Source: Paraburkholderia terricola
GTDB taxonomy: Bacteria > Pseudomonadota > Gammaproteobacteria > Burkholderiales > Burkholderiaceae
Length of the DNA stretch: 64,000 nt
Reading direction: 5' to 3'
Assembly (NCBI RefSeq): GCF_900142195.1
Contig: NZ_FRAB01000022.1
Coordinates: 1 to 64,000, forward strand
The position numbers and the translations under genes were made by a program. The notes under the pieces are model-generated. The model saw only the letters and a list, made by a program, of their open reading frames with translations. It did not search any database and was not told the DNA's origin. Shown piece by piece: positions 8,791-16,369 of this stretch. Position 1 is the stretch's first letter, and every line of letters starts with the position of its first letter.

Positions 8791-8997
8791 ATGGCGAAGG
8801 CGATTTCAATCGCGCTGATTGTCGGCGGTATCGTGCTGCTGTATTTCGGCGGGCAGGCGTTCAATTCGGTTAGCAGCGACGTGTCGCGCGTGTTCACCGG
8901 CTCGCCGACCAACAAGGCGATCATGCTGATCGTGGGCGGTGTCATCGCCACTATCGCGGGACTGACCGGAATGGCGTTGTCCGGACGCAAGCGGTAA
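8791..8997 (+). CDS. DUF3185 family small membrane protein
   Basis: A 68-residue protein with two hydrophobic helices (about 5-22 and 41-62) separated by the polar 'SSDVSRVFTGSPTNKA' and ending in a basic tail (SGRKR). This helix-'FTGSPTNK'-helix layout is that of the DUF3185 family of small proteobacterial membrane proteins of unknown function. GGGAGAA six bases before ATG 8791 supports the start. It is single and unlinked to its neighbours. Confidence 0.75.
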   Translation: MAKAISIALIVGGIVLLYFGGQAFNSVSSDVSRVFTGSPTNKAIMLIVGGVIATIAGLTGMALSGRKR

Positions 8998-9105
8998 GCG
9001 TAAGCAATAAGGCGAAAGCGGTAAGCGGCTTGCCGCGCGGGCGGCGCGTTGCATCCCGCGCGCTTTGGACGCACGCGAACGAGCGCCGCCGCTTCGGTCA
9101 GAAAC

Positions 9106-9867
9106 TTAAAAAGCGATCTCGGGCTTCGCGGCCGAGCGCGTACCGGGCAACGGCACGTTGCTCGCGCCGTGATAGGTGTACACGAGAGAAAACTTCACCT
9201 GATCGCTGAGGTTCTTACCGGCCGAATGCAGTGTGTTGCAATGAAAGAACACCACGTCCCCGGCCTTGAGTTCAGGCGAGACCGCGTTGCGAATCCATGC
9301 CTGATTCTCTTCCAGATCGGAACGGAAAAACTTGGCTTCGTCGAACCGGTCGGACGTGAACGCCGCACTGTGCGACTTCGGCACCAGCCACAGTGCGCCG
9401 TTGTCCACCGTCTCCGAACCGATGGCGAGCCACACCGACACCAGGTCGTCCCGTTCGAACGACCAGTAACGCACGTCGCGATGCCAGCCGGTCAAACTGC
9501 CGTACTCGGGATGCTTGGTCATCATGCAGTTGTGATGCGCCCGCGACAGGCGGGGTTCCTCGCCGAAATACAGCTCCATCCAGCCGCGAATTTCCGGCGC
9601 GGTGGCCCATTGCGCGAAGCTCGGATGACGCCCATACGCATCCAGCAGCCGCCGGACCGTATGACCGCCTGCCGCATGCCTCGACGTCGGCGCGCCCGGG
9701 TACTGCAGATCCGCCTCGAACTCGATCGGCGCCGCGGCTTCCTCTAACTGCCGCTGGGCAATCTGCCTGAGTTCATTGCAACGCTCCGGCGACACCAGTC
9801 CGGGCACGACGACAAAGCCCTGCTCCCGCAACGTGTGAATCTGCTCTTTCTTCGAGTGAAGTGACAT
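9106..9867 (-). CDS. Phytanoyl-CoA dioxygenase (PhyH) family protein
   Basis: A 253-residue Fe(II)/2-oxoglutarate-dependent oxygenase-like protein. The iron-binding facial triad is present: His129 and Asp131 in 'GWHRDVRYW', and His214 in 'NTLHSAGKN'. The residue that usually binds 2-oxoglutarate, an Arg about 10-12 residues after the distal His, appears to be Lys225 ('QVKFSLVY'). 'GALWLVPKSH' and 'AGDVVFFHC' are typical PhyH core strands. The substrate is unknown; members hydroxylate small molecules or amino-acid derivatives. It has no operon partners. Confidence 0.8.
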   Translation of the reverse strand: MSLHSKKEQIHTLREQGFVVVPGLVSPERCNELRQIAQRQLEEAAAPIEFEADLQYPGAPTSRHAAGGHTVRRLLDAYGRHPSFAQWATAPEIRGWMELYFGEEPRLSRAHHNCMMTKHPEYGSLTGWHRDVRYWSFERDDLVSVWLAIGSETVDNGALWLVPKSHSAAFTSDRFDEAKFFRSDLEENQAWIRNAVSPELKAGDVVFFHCNTLHSAGKNLSDQVKFSLVYTYHGASNVPLPGTRSAAKPEIAF

Positions 9868-10328
9868 GGTGCTCCGCGACTGTCGACTAGCTGATGCTCG
9901 ATTGTAAAACGGGCGCGATCAGGCTGCGTGCTGTTCGCCTTGCGAAAAGTCATGAGATGCGCATTACCCCGGTTCCCAACGACGAACCGTCTAGCACGCT
10001 CGATGGGCAAACACGCACGATCGTCGATCATGGAGGGCACGGCCGAGGGGCGCGCGCGGCAATCGGGCGCCCCGTGAAAACCCTGGCTCGCAGGGTAAAA
10101 ACGGACTTTCTGACGTCACGAATCGCGTGTAGCCTGCACGCATGTTGATCGCCATTCCCACACTTTCACGGCGCGCACAGGCCGTCCACGCCGATTCCGC
10201 CGTCCCTCGTGCGCTTTCAAATCGAATTCCGGGCTTTCACGCCGTCCCTCGCGACCACGCCATTGGCACATTTGGTGCTGCGGTTGGCACACATTCCGTC
10301 GCGCGACACGTTGCCCACTTCTGAAGCC
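9868..10328. other. Intergenic region, no confident feature
   Basis: This 461-base region lies between the dioxygenase gene and the Arg-rich small gene. Short palindromic pieces occur (for example ACGATCGTCGAT near 10018) but no clear terminator or promoter. The frame of the downstream gene is open back to 10209, without a ribosome-binding site for the longer version. Confidence 0.3.
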
Positions 10329-10700
10329 ATGCATACTCTTCTGAGCACCCGTCTTACTCGCGCCGCGTTGAAAGCGGCGCGTCCGGCGCGCCGCCACGTC
10401 GTGCGTGCGCTGCGTCACCACGCCACGCGCACTCGCGCATTGGGCGAACAATGGCGCGAGGCCAAAGCGGTCGACGGCATTCGCACCTGGTTCCATACCT
10501 TCTTTTCGGCACTGCGTCTGCAAGGCGGTTCGCGCCGTTTTTCGCTGCGCACGCTGCTGCGCAAACCGACGCCGCTGCGCCTCGCCGCTACGCGCCGTGC
10601 GGCGCCGGTCGCCGTGCCGCAGAGCACGAGCCGCCGGCCGCGCCGCATGTCGACGAGCGGCAGCACCGGCTGGTTTGCGTTTGCATTCGCGAGCCGTTGA
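10329..10700 (+). CDS. Hypothetical Arg/Ala-rich small protein
   Basis: A predicted 123-residue, very basic protein (MHTLLSTRLTRAALKAARPARRHVV...). The N-terminal two thirds could form amphipathic helices with 'GEQWREAKAVDGIRTWFHTFFSALRLQGGSRRFSLR'. The C-terminal part is low-complexity Arg/Ser/Pro and ends FAFASR. No family is recognised. The start ATG has only a weak upstream GAAG. The 14-bp tandem array begins at the last codons. It might be a real small gene or a fortuitous high-GC frame. Confidence 0.4.
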   Translation: MHTLLSTRLTRAALKAARPARRHVVRALRHHATRTRALGEQWREAKAVDGIRTWFHTFFSALRLQGGSRRFSLRTLLRKPTPLRLAATRRAAPVAVPQSTSRRPRRMSTSGSTGWFAFAFASR

Positions 10701-10880
10701 GTTTGGTGCGCTGGGTTTGGTGCGCTGGGTTTGGTGCGCTGAGTTCGGCGCGTTGAGTTCGGCGCGTTGAGTTCGGCGCGTTGAGTTCGGCGCGTTGAGT
10801 TCGGCGCGTTGAGCTTGGCGCGTTGAGTTCGGCGCGTTGAGCTTGGCGCGTCGGGTTCGGCGCGTTGAGTTCGGCGCGCT
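10699..10880. repeat. Tandem array of 13 x 14-bp units
   Basis: Thirteen contiguous units of 14 bases run without a break. The first three are GAGTTTGGTGCGCT or GGGTTTGGTGCGCT. The remainder are mostly GAGTTCGGCGCGTT, with two GAGCTTGGCGCGT(T/C) variants, one GGGTTCGGCGCGTT and a final unit ending GCGCT. Because 14 is not a multiple of 3, it generates artificial repetitive reading frames (for example Q-R-A-E-L-N-A-P on the minus strand). It lies downstream of metK and just after the Arg-rich frame. It behaves like a VNTR and is not a CRISPR. Confidence 0.9.
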
Positions 10881-11046
10881 GGAGCCCGCCGCTGTAGGCC
10901 GGCGCCTCGCGGATCATTGAGCGCGCCGAACGTCGCAATCCTTGGCCTCGCGTGACGCCGTGCGCGTCCATTTGCGACAGCGCGTGCCCGCCGCCGCTGT
11001 GGCGTCGACCGTAGGCGCGCCGCGTCCGTGCGGATCGCACAGATAG
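10881..11046. other. Unassigned spacer between tandem array and metK terminator
   Basis: About 170 bases of ordinary GC-rich sequence. I see no gene and no repeat continuing from the array. Confidence 0.3.
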
Positions 11047-11082
11047 AAAAAACCCCGTCGGCTCACGCCGACGGGGTTTTTT
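11047..11082 (-). terminator. Intrinsic terminator of metK
   Basis: A perfect 10-bp stem (CCCCGTCGGC / GCCGACGGGG) has a 4-base loop and is flanked on both sides by A6 and T6 tracts, so it works in both directions. It lies 30 bases downstream of the metK stop codon. Confidence 0.9.
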
Positions 11083-11112
11083 ACAAAAGCAAACGGCGAA
11101 CGACTTGCCGGC

Positions 11113-12303
11113 TTATTCCGCCAACGCCACAACCGGTTCCGTGCCGGCCGCTTCGGCGAGCGCCAGCGCCTTGTCCGTGGCTTCCCATGTGAATTCCGGC
11201 TCTTCGCGGCCGAAGTGGCCGTAGGCCGCGCTCTTCTCGTAGATCGGGCGCAGCAGATCCAGCATCTGGATGATGCCCTTCGGGCGCAGATCGAAATGCT
11301 CCTGCACGAGCTTCGTGATCGTGGAATCCGACACGCGGCCCGTGCCGAAGGTATTCACCATCACCGAAGTCGGCTGGGCAACGCCGATCGCGTACGACAC
11401 CTGGATGAGGCAGCGCGAAGCGAGGCCGGCGGCCACGATGTTCTTCGCGACATAACGGCCGGCGTAAGCAGCCGAACGGTCGACCTTGGACGGATCCTTG
11501 CCCGAGAACGCGCCGCCGCCATGCGGCGCCGCGCCGCCATAGGTATCGACGATGATCTTGCGGCCCGTCAAACCGCAATCGCCCTGCGGACCGCCGATCA
11601 CGAACCGGCCGGTCGGGTTCACCAGGAACTTGATGTCGCCCTTGATGAGATCGGCCGGCAACGTGGGCTTGATGACTTCCTCGATCACCGCTTCGCGCAG
11701 CACGGCCAGATCGATGTCCGGCGAATGCTGCGTGGACAGCACGACGGTGTCGATCGAATGCGGCTTGCCGTCGACATAACGCACGGTGACTTGCGACTTC
11801 GCGTCCGGACGCAGCCAGGGCAGGCGGCCGTCGCGACGCAGATTCGCCTGGCGCTCCACCAGACGATGCGACAGGTGAATCGGCAACGGCATCAGTTCGG
11901 GCGTTTCCTCGCAGGCGTAACCGAACATCAGGCCCTGGTCGCCGGCGCCTTGATCGAGGTTGTTGTCGTGCGCGCGGTCCACGCCCTGGGCGATGTCCGG
12001 CGACTGCTTGTCGTACGCGACGAGCACCGCGCAGCCGCGATAGTCGATGCCATAGTCGGTGTTGTCGTAGCCGATGCGCTTGATCGTGTTGCGCGCGACC
12101 TGGATGTAATCGACGTTCGCGGTGGTGGTGATTTCACCGGCCAGCACGACGAGACCCGTGTTGCACAGCGTTTCCGCTGCAACACGCGAGTATTTGTCCT
12201 GCGTCAGGATGGCGTCGAGAATGGCGTCCGAAATCTGGTCCGCGACTTTGTCGGGATGGCCCTCGGAGACCGATTCGGAGGTGAAGAGATAGTCGTTTGC
12301 CAC
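11113..12303 (-). CDS. metK: S-adenosylmethionine synthetase
   Basis: A 396-residue cytoplasmic enzyme that makes SAM from methionine and ATP. It shows the family signatures 'ESVSEGHPDKVADQISDAILD' near the N-terminus, 'GAGDQGLMFGYA' around residue 120 and the P-loop-like 'GGGAFSGKDPSKVDRS' around residue 270. GTG 12303 is chosen because CAGGAGT lies nine bases upstream and because the family starts at (M)ANDYLFTSE. An in-frame upstream extension exists but lacks support. A candidate sigma-70 promoter lies ~180 bases upstream, leaving a leader of about 170 bases. It diverges from lpxL. Confidence 0.97.
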   Translation of the reverse strand: MANDYLFTSESVSEGHPDKVADQISDAILDAILTQDKYSRVAAETLCNTGLVVLAGEITTTANVDYIQVARNTIKRIGYDNTDYGIDYRGCAVLVAYDKQSPDIAQGVDRAHDNNLDQGAGDQGLMFGYACEETPELMPLPIHLSHRLVERQANLRRDGRLPWLRPDAKSQVTVRYVDGKPHSIDTVVLSTQHSPDIDLAVLREAVIEEVIKPTLPADLIKGDIKFLVNPTGRFVIGGPQGDCGLTGRKIIVDTYGGAAPHGGGAFSGKDPSKVDRSAAYAGRYVAKNIVAAGLASRCLIQVSYAIGVAQPTSVMVNTFGTGRVSDSTITKLVQEHFDLRPKGIIQMLDLLRPIYEKSAAYGHFGREEPEFTWEATDKALALAEAAGTEPVVALAE

Positions 12304-12479
12304 GTTGCAGACTCCTGTTGTGTGGTTACGGTTGAGTTTCACGTAGCCAGCTTCGGGAGCCTTGAAGCGGCGACGCTTTAGCGGATTACCTTACCAATGG
12401 GCGCATATCACGTCATTTCACGTGGATCGCACCCGCCGGCTTCGCCCCGCAAGTTGTCTATTAACTCGGCGAAGCCCTT

Positions 12480-12507
12480 ATTATAGCGACTTCCCTTGAT
12501 TGTCACA
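12480..12507 (-). promoter_or_regulatory. Candidate sigma-70 promoter of metK
   Basis: On the minus strand a perfect -10 TATAAT (12480-12485) is preceded, across a 16-base spacer, by TGTGAC (12502-12507) as a weak -35. Transcription would start near 12473 and give a 5' leader of about 170 nucleotides before the metK GTG. Confidence 0.5.
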
Positions 12508-12599
12508 GAGTGTCCACGAGTGCGGTATTACGTCAATTCTTCCGCTTTCCTTGAACCCGTCACGCAGAACGCCTCATCCAAGTCTTCCCTGGAGGTCGC

Positions 12600-13484
12600 A
12601 TGCTGAGCCGCTATGGCGCGAGGCTCGCGATCGGGTTGTTGAAACTGTTCGCGCTGCTGCCCTATGGTTTCATCGCCCGCCTGGGCGACGGGCTCGGCTG
12701 GCTGCTCTACCAGGTTCCGAGCAACCGCAAGCGCATCGTCCATATCAATCTGAAGCTGTGCTTCCCCGAATGGAGCGACGCGCGCCGTGAAGAGATCGCG
12801 CAACAGCATTTCCGCCATGCGATCCGCAGCTATGTCGAGCGCAGCGTGCAGTGGTTCGGCTCGGCGAAAAAGCTCGAAAAGCTGATCGAACTCGACAGCG
12901 CAATCGATCTCACCGACCCGAACCTGCCACCCACGCTGTTTCTCGGCTTTCACTTCGTCGGTATCGAGGCGGGCTCGATCTTCCTCAACTACTCGCTCAA
13001 GCGCCACTGCGGCTCGCTGTATCAGCCGATGTCGAACCCCGAACTGGAGCAAGTCGCCAAGGCGGCGCGCGCGCGCTTCGGCGCGGATATGGCGAGCCGC
13101 GCCGACAGCGCGCGCGTCGTGTTGCGCTGGCTGCGCGAACGCAAGCCGGTCATGCTCGGCGCGGACATGGACTACGGCGCGCGCAATTCCACCTTCGTGC
13201 CGTTCTTCGGCGTGCCGACCTGCACGCTGACCGCAGTGGGCCGTCTCGCGAAGGTCGGGCATGCGCAAGTGGTGCCGTTCATCGGCGAGGTGCTGCCGAA
13301 CTACAAGGGTTACCGGCTGCGGGTGTTCGAGCCATGGGAACACTACCCGAGCGGCGACGACGACGCGGATGCGCGACGCATGAACGCCTTCCTGGAAACG
13401 CAGATTCCGCTGATTCCCGAGCAGTATTACTGGGTGCACAAGCGCTTCAAGACGCGCCCGCCGGGCCAGCCGAGCGTGTATTGA
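12600..13484 (+). CDS. lpxL: Lipid A late acyltransferase (LpxL/HtrB family)
   Basis: A 294-residue inner-membrane acyltransferase that adds a secondary acyl chain to Kdo2-lipid IVA. The catalytic HX4E motif is His118-Glu123 in 'GFHFVGIEAGS'. An N-terminal membrane anchor (about 8-37) contains 'LLPYGFIARLGDGLGWLLY', and 'NRKRIVHINLKLCFPE' follows, both typical of the LPLAT superfamily. 'ADMDYGARNSTFVPFFGV' forms the acceptor site. Chain specificity (C12 or C14) cannot be told. ATG 12600 has GGAGG just upstream. It is followed by dapF after 144 bases. Confidence 0.9.
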   Translation: MLSRYGARLAIGLLKLFALLPYGFIARLGDGLGWLLYQVPSNRKRIVHINLKLCFPEWSDARREEIAQQHFRHAIRSYVERSVQWFGSAKKLEKLIELDSAIDLTDPNLPPTLFLGFHFVGIEAGSIFLNYSLKRHCGSLYQPMSNPELEQVAKAARARFGADMASRADSARVVLRWLRERKPVMLGADMDYGARNSTFVPFFGVPTCTLTAVGRLAKVGHAQVVPFIGEVLPNYKGYRLRVFEPWEHYPSGDDDADARRMNAFLETQIPLIPEQYYWVHKRFKTRPPGQPSVY

Positions 13485-13628
13485 GCGGTTTTCGACGCGG
13501 CTTGCGCCAAGGTTTTCAAAGCGGTCTTCGAAAAACGTGCCCGAGCGCACAGACAACCGCCGCGGGGGAGCCGGTGGAAAAAATGCGGCGTTCGGCTCAG
13601 CCGCGGGCGCGTCACTTACAATAGCGAG

Positions 13629-14492
13629 ATGAAACTGAAATTCACCAAAATGCACGGCGCGGGCAACGACTTCGTCGTGCTCGACGGCTACCGCCAACCG
13701 GTCAACCTCACGCCGGCGCAGGTGCGCGCGCTCGCGGACCGGCATTTCGGCGTCGGCGCCGATCAGTTGCTGCTGGTCGAAAAGCCCACCGTGGACGGTG
13801 TCGATTTCAGATATCGCATCTTCAATTGCGACGGCGGCGAGGTCGAGCATTGCGGCAACGGCGCGCGCTGCTTCGTCAAGTTCGTTCGCGACAGCGGCCT
13901 GACCGATCAGCGCAGCGTGCGCGTGCAAGTGCAGAACGGCATCATCACGCTGACCATGCAGGAAAACGGCGAAGTGCTGGTCGACATGGGCACGCCGGTG
14001 TTCGACCCCGAGCGCGTGCCGTTCGCGACCAAGGGTCTCGAAGGCCGCCGTGAAGGCGCCGATACGCTCTGGCCGCTCGACGTGAACGGCGAGACCCGCT
14101 GGATCTCCGTGGTGTCGATGGGCAATCCGCACGCCGTGCAAGTAGTGGACGACGTCGAGGAATTCCCGGTGCTGGTCGAAGGCCCGGTGATCGAGCGGCA
14201 TGCCCGCTTCCCGCAGCGGGTGAACGCGGGCTTCATGCAGATCGTCGGCCGCGGCGAAATCAGGCTGCGTGTTTACGAACGCGGCGCCGGTGAAACGCTG
14301 GCGTGCGGCACGGGCGCGTGCGCGGCGGTCGCCGCGGGCATCCGCCGCGGACTGCTGGACGCGCCGGTGCTCGTGCACACGCACGGCGGCAAGTTGACGA
14401 TCTCGTGGGACGGTACGCAGGACGGCCAGCCGCTCCTGATGGCCGGCCCGGCGGTGACCGTCTTCGAAGGCGAGATCGAGTTGGCCGATTGA
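13629..14492 (+). CDS. dapF: Diaminopimelate epimerase
   Basis: A 287-residue enzyme that converts LL- to meso-diaminopimelate for lysine and peptidoglycan synthesis. Both catalytic cysteines are present: Cys75 in 'EHCGNGARC' and Cys226 in 'LACGTGACAA'. The N-terminal signature 'FTKMHGAGNDFVVLDG' is intact. A TACAAT-like -10 lies just before the start. The order dapF, DUF484 gene, xerC is also found in gammaproteobacteria, where dapF-yigA-xerC form an operon. Confidence 0.96.
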   Translation: MKLKFTKMHGAGNDFVVLDGYRQPVNLTPAQVRALADRHFGVGADQLLLVEKPTVDGVDFRYRIFNCDGGEVEHCGNGARCFVKFVRDSGLTDQRSVRVQVQNGIITLTMQENGEVLVDMGTPVFDPERVPFATKGLEGRREGADTLWPLDVNGETRWISVVSMGNPHAVQVVDDVEEFPVLVEGPVIERHARFPQRVNAGFMQIVGRGEIRLRVYERGAGETLACGTGACAAVAAGIRRGLLDAPVLVHTHGGKLTISWDGTQDGQPLLMAGPAVTVFEGEIELAD

Positions 14493-14609
14493 GCTGCGAC
14501 TGAATTGCCCGACCGGGTTCTCCGATGAACCTGCCGGTCGAGCGGCCGATTAAACCCATTGACCGATGCGCCCCTCACCGCGTCGGCCCGTAGTCCTCTA
14601 GCTGAAACC

Positions 14610-15329
14610 ATGAACGATCGCGAAGTCGCCGAATACCTGCTCGCCAACCCCGAATTCTTCGCCGAACACGCGGAGATGCTCGCGACGATCCGGCTTGCGA
14701 ACCCGCACGGCAAAGCCGCGGTGTCGCTGCAGGAGCGGCAGATGGAAATGCTGCGCGACAAGAACAAGCATCTGGAACGGCGCCTCGCCGAACTGCTGCG
14801 TTACGGTCACGAGAACGACAGCATCGCGTCGAAATTCAATCGCTGGACCATCCGCGTAATCTCCGAGCGCGATCCGTATGCGCTGCCGCGCACGATCGCC
14901 ACCGGCTTGCGCGATATTTTCGACGTGCCGCAAGCCGCGCTGCGCGTGTGGGACGTGGCCGAGCCTTATGCGCAAGCCGACTTCGCGCGCCATGTCGGCG
15001 AGGAAGTGCGGCTCTTCGCGAACAGCCTCGCCACGCCGTATTGCGGCGCGAACACCGGCTTCGAGGCGGCGCAATGGCTGTTGCCGGCGGCGGCCGTGAG
15101 CGAGGAAGCGTCGGCGGCGGGCAGCACCGCCGAATCCGCGCACGCCACCGAATCGATCGCATTGCTCGCGTTGCGCGACCCGGAAGGCAAGGAAGAAGCG
15201 CCCGCCTTCGGCCTGCTGGTGATGGGTTCGGCCGACCCGCGCAGGTTCCACGAGGGGATGGCCACCGATTTCCTCACGCAGATCGGCGCGCTGGCGAGCG
15301 CGGCGCTGAGCCGTCTGCTGCCGCGCTGA
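14610..15329 (+). CDS. DUF484 family protein
   Basis: A 239-residue protein starting 'MNDREVAEYLLANPEFFAEHAEML', the DUF484 signature, followed by 'SLQERQMEMLRDKNKHLERRLAELL', a likely coiled coil (about 45-75), and a GAF-like C-terminal domain. It corresponds to E. coli YigA in position and family. Function is unknown. ATG 14610 fits the family; a TTG at 14559 in frame would add 17 residues. It lies between dapF and xerC with short gaps, implying cotranscription. An Ala/Ser/Glu-rich insert (about residues 172-190) interrupts the C-terminal domain. Confidence 0.85.
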   Translation: MNDREVAEYLLANPEFFAEHAEMLATIRLANPHGKAAVSLQERQMEMLRDKNKHLERRLAELLRYGHENDSIASKFNRWTIRVISERDPYALPRTIATGLRDIFDVPQAALRVWDVAEPYAQADFARHVGEEVRLFANSLATPYCGANTGFEAAQWLLPAAAVSEEASAAGSTAESAHATESIALLALRDPEGKEEAPAFGLLVMGSADPRRFHEGMATDFLTQIGALASAALSRLLPR

Positions 15330-15355
15330 GCACATCGCGCCGCTATAAAAACATC

Positions 15356-16279
15356 GTGACCGAAGCCGACCCGATCGCCGCCTATCTGTCGAATCTCGAA
15401 CACGAGCGCCGGCTATCGGCGCATACGCTGCGCAGCTACATCCACGAACTCGAGGAACTCCGGTTGCTGGCCAAGGGGCGGCCGCTCGCCAGCCTCACCG
15501 CCGTCGACATTCGCGGCGCCGTGTCGCGTGCGCATGCGGGCGGACTGACGGCGCGCTCGATCAGCCACCGGCTCTCGGCGTGGCGCGCGTTTTACCGCTG
15601 GTTTGCCGGCCGCGTCGATCTGCCGGCCAACCCGGTCGCTACCGTGCGCGCGCCGAAACAGCCCAAGGCGCTGCCCAAGGCGCTTTCCGTCGACGACGCC
15701 ACGCGCCTGATGGAAAGCCCGCCCGCCGCGTCGCTCGAAGGTTTGCGCGATCACGCCATGCTCGAACTGTTCTACTCGTCGGGCCTGCGTCTCTCGGAAC
15801 TGGTGGGACTCGACGCCCGTTTCGCCGATGCCGACGGCTACCGCTCCGCCGGCTGGCTCAAGCTGGAGTCCGCCGAAGTCGAAGTGCTCGGCAAGGGCAA
15901 CCGGCGCCGCGTCGTGCCGGTCGGCAGCAAGGCGATCGAGGCCTTGAACGCGTGGCTCGCGGTGCGCGAGCAGATGATCAAGCACGATCCGCATCCGCTG
16001 TTTCTGTCGGCGCGCGGCAATCGTCTGTCGCCGAACGTGGTGCGGGACCGCGTGAAGCGCGCGGCGCTGGTCGCCGGGATTCCCGCCAACGTGCATCCGC
16101 ACGTGTTGCGCCATTCGTTCGCCACGCACGTGCTGCAATCGAGCGGCGACCTGCGCGCGGTGCAGGAACTGCTCGGCCACGCCAGCATCACCGCCACCCA
16201 GGTCTACACCGCGCTCGATTTCCAGCATCTCGCGCAGGTCTACGATCAGGCGCACCCGCGCGCCAAAAAACGCGACTGA
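15356..16279 (+). CDS. xerC: Tyrosine recombinase XerC
   Basis: A 307-residue site-specific recombinase that, with XerD, resolves chromosome dimers at dif. The catalytic residues are visible: Arg in 'SSGLRLSELVGLD' (about 145), the 'HPHVLRHSFATH' block with His/Arg, 'LLGHASI' with His, and the nucleophilic Tyr in 'TQVYTALDF' (about 284). The N-terminal SAM-like domain contains 'YLSNLEHERRLSAHTLRSY'. GTG 15356 is chosen; the frame is open much further back but overlaps the DUF484 gene. A ~14-residue insertion ('DARFADADGYRSAGWLK') follows the first Arg box compared with E. coli XerC. Confidence 0.93.
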   Translation: MTEADPIAAYLSNLEHERRLSAHTLRSYIHELEELRLLAKGRPLASLTAVDIRGAVSRAHAGGLTARSISHRLSAWRAFYRWFAGRVDLPANPVATVRAPKQPKALPKALSVDDATRLMESPPAASLEGLRDHAMLELFYSSGLRLSELVGLDARFADADGYRSAGWLKLESAEVEVLGKGNRRRVVPVGSKAIEALNAWLAVREQMIKHDPHPLFLSARGNRLSPNVVRDRVKRAALVAGIPANVHPHVLRHSFATHVLQSSGDLRAVQELLGHASITATQVYTALDFQHLAQVYDQAHPRAKKRD

Positions 16280-16369
16280 CTCCGCCTTCTTTTTGCGGTT
16301 TGCAGTTTCCGCCTTGCTTCACCGGCCGCATGCTTCTACCCTGCGGCCCATTGCCCTGCTGACACCCTG

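Noticed and set aside
10699..10880. CRISPR array
   Set aside because: Units are 14 bases and directly contiguous with no spacers, and no cas genes are in the window.
10588..11040. Repetitive minus-strand protein frame (QRAELNAP-type repeats)
   Set aside because: The 42-base periodicity is exactly three units of the 14-bp DNA array, so the repeat is a DNA-level feature. There is no ribosome-binding site.
12528..14384. 618-codon open frame on the minus strand opposite lpxL and dapF
   Set aside because: It is antisense to two confidently identified genes with intact motifs. The peptide is His/Arg/Ala-rich low-complexity, typical of high-GC antisense frames.
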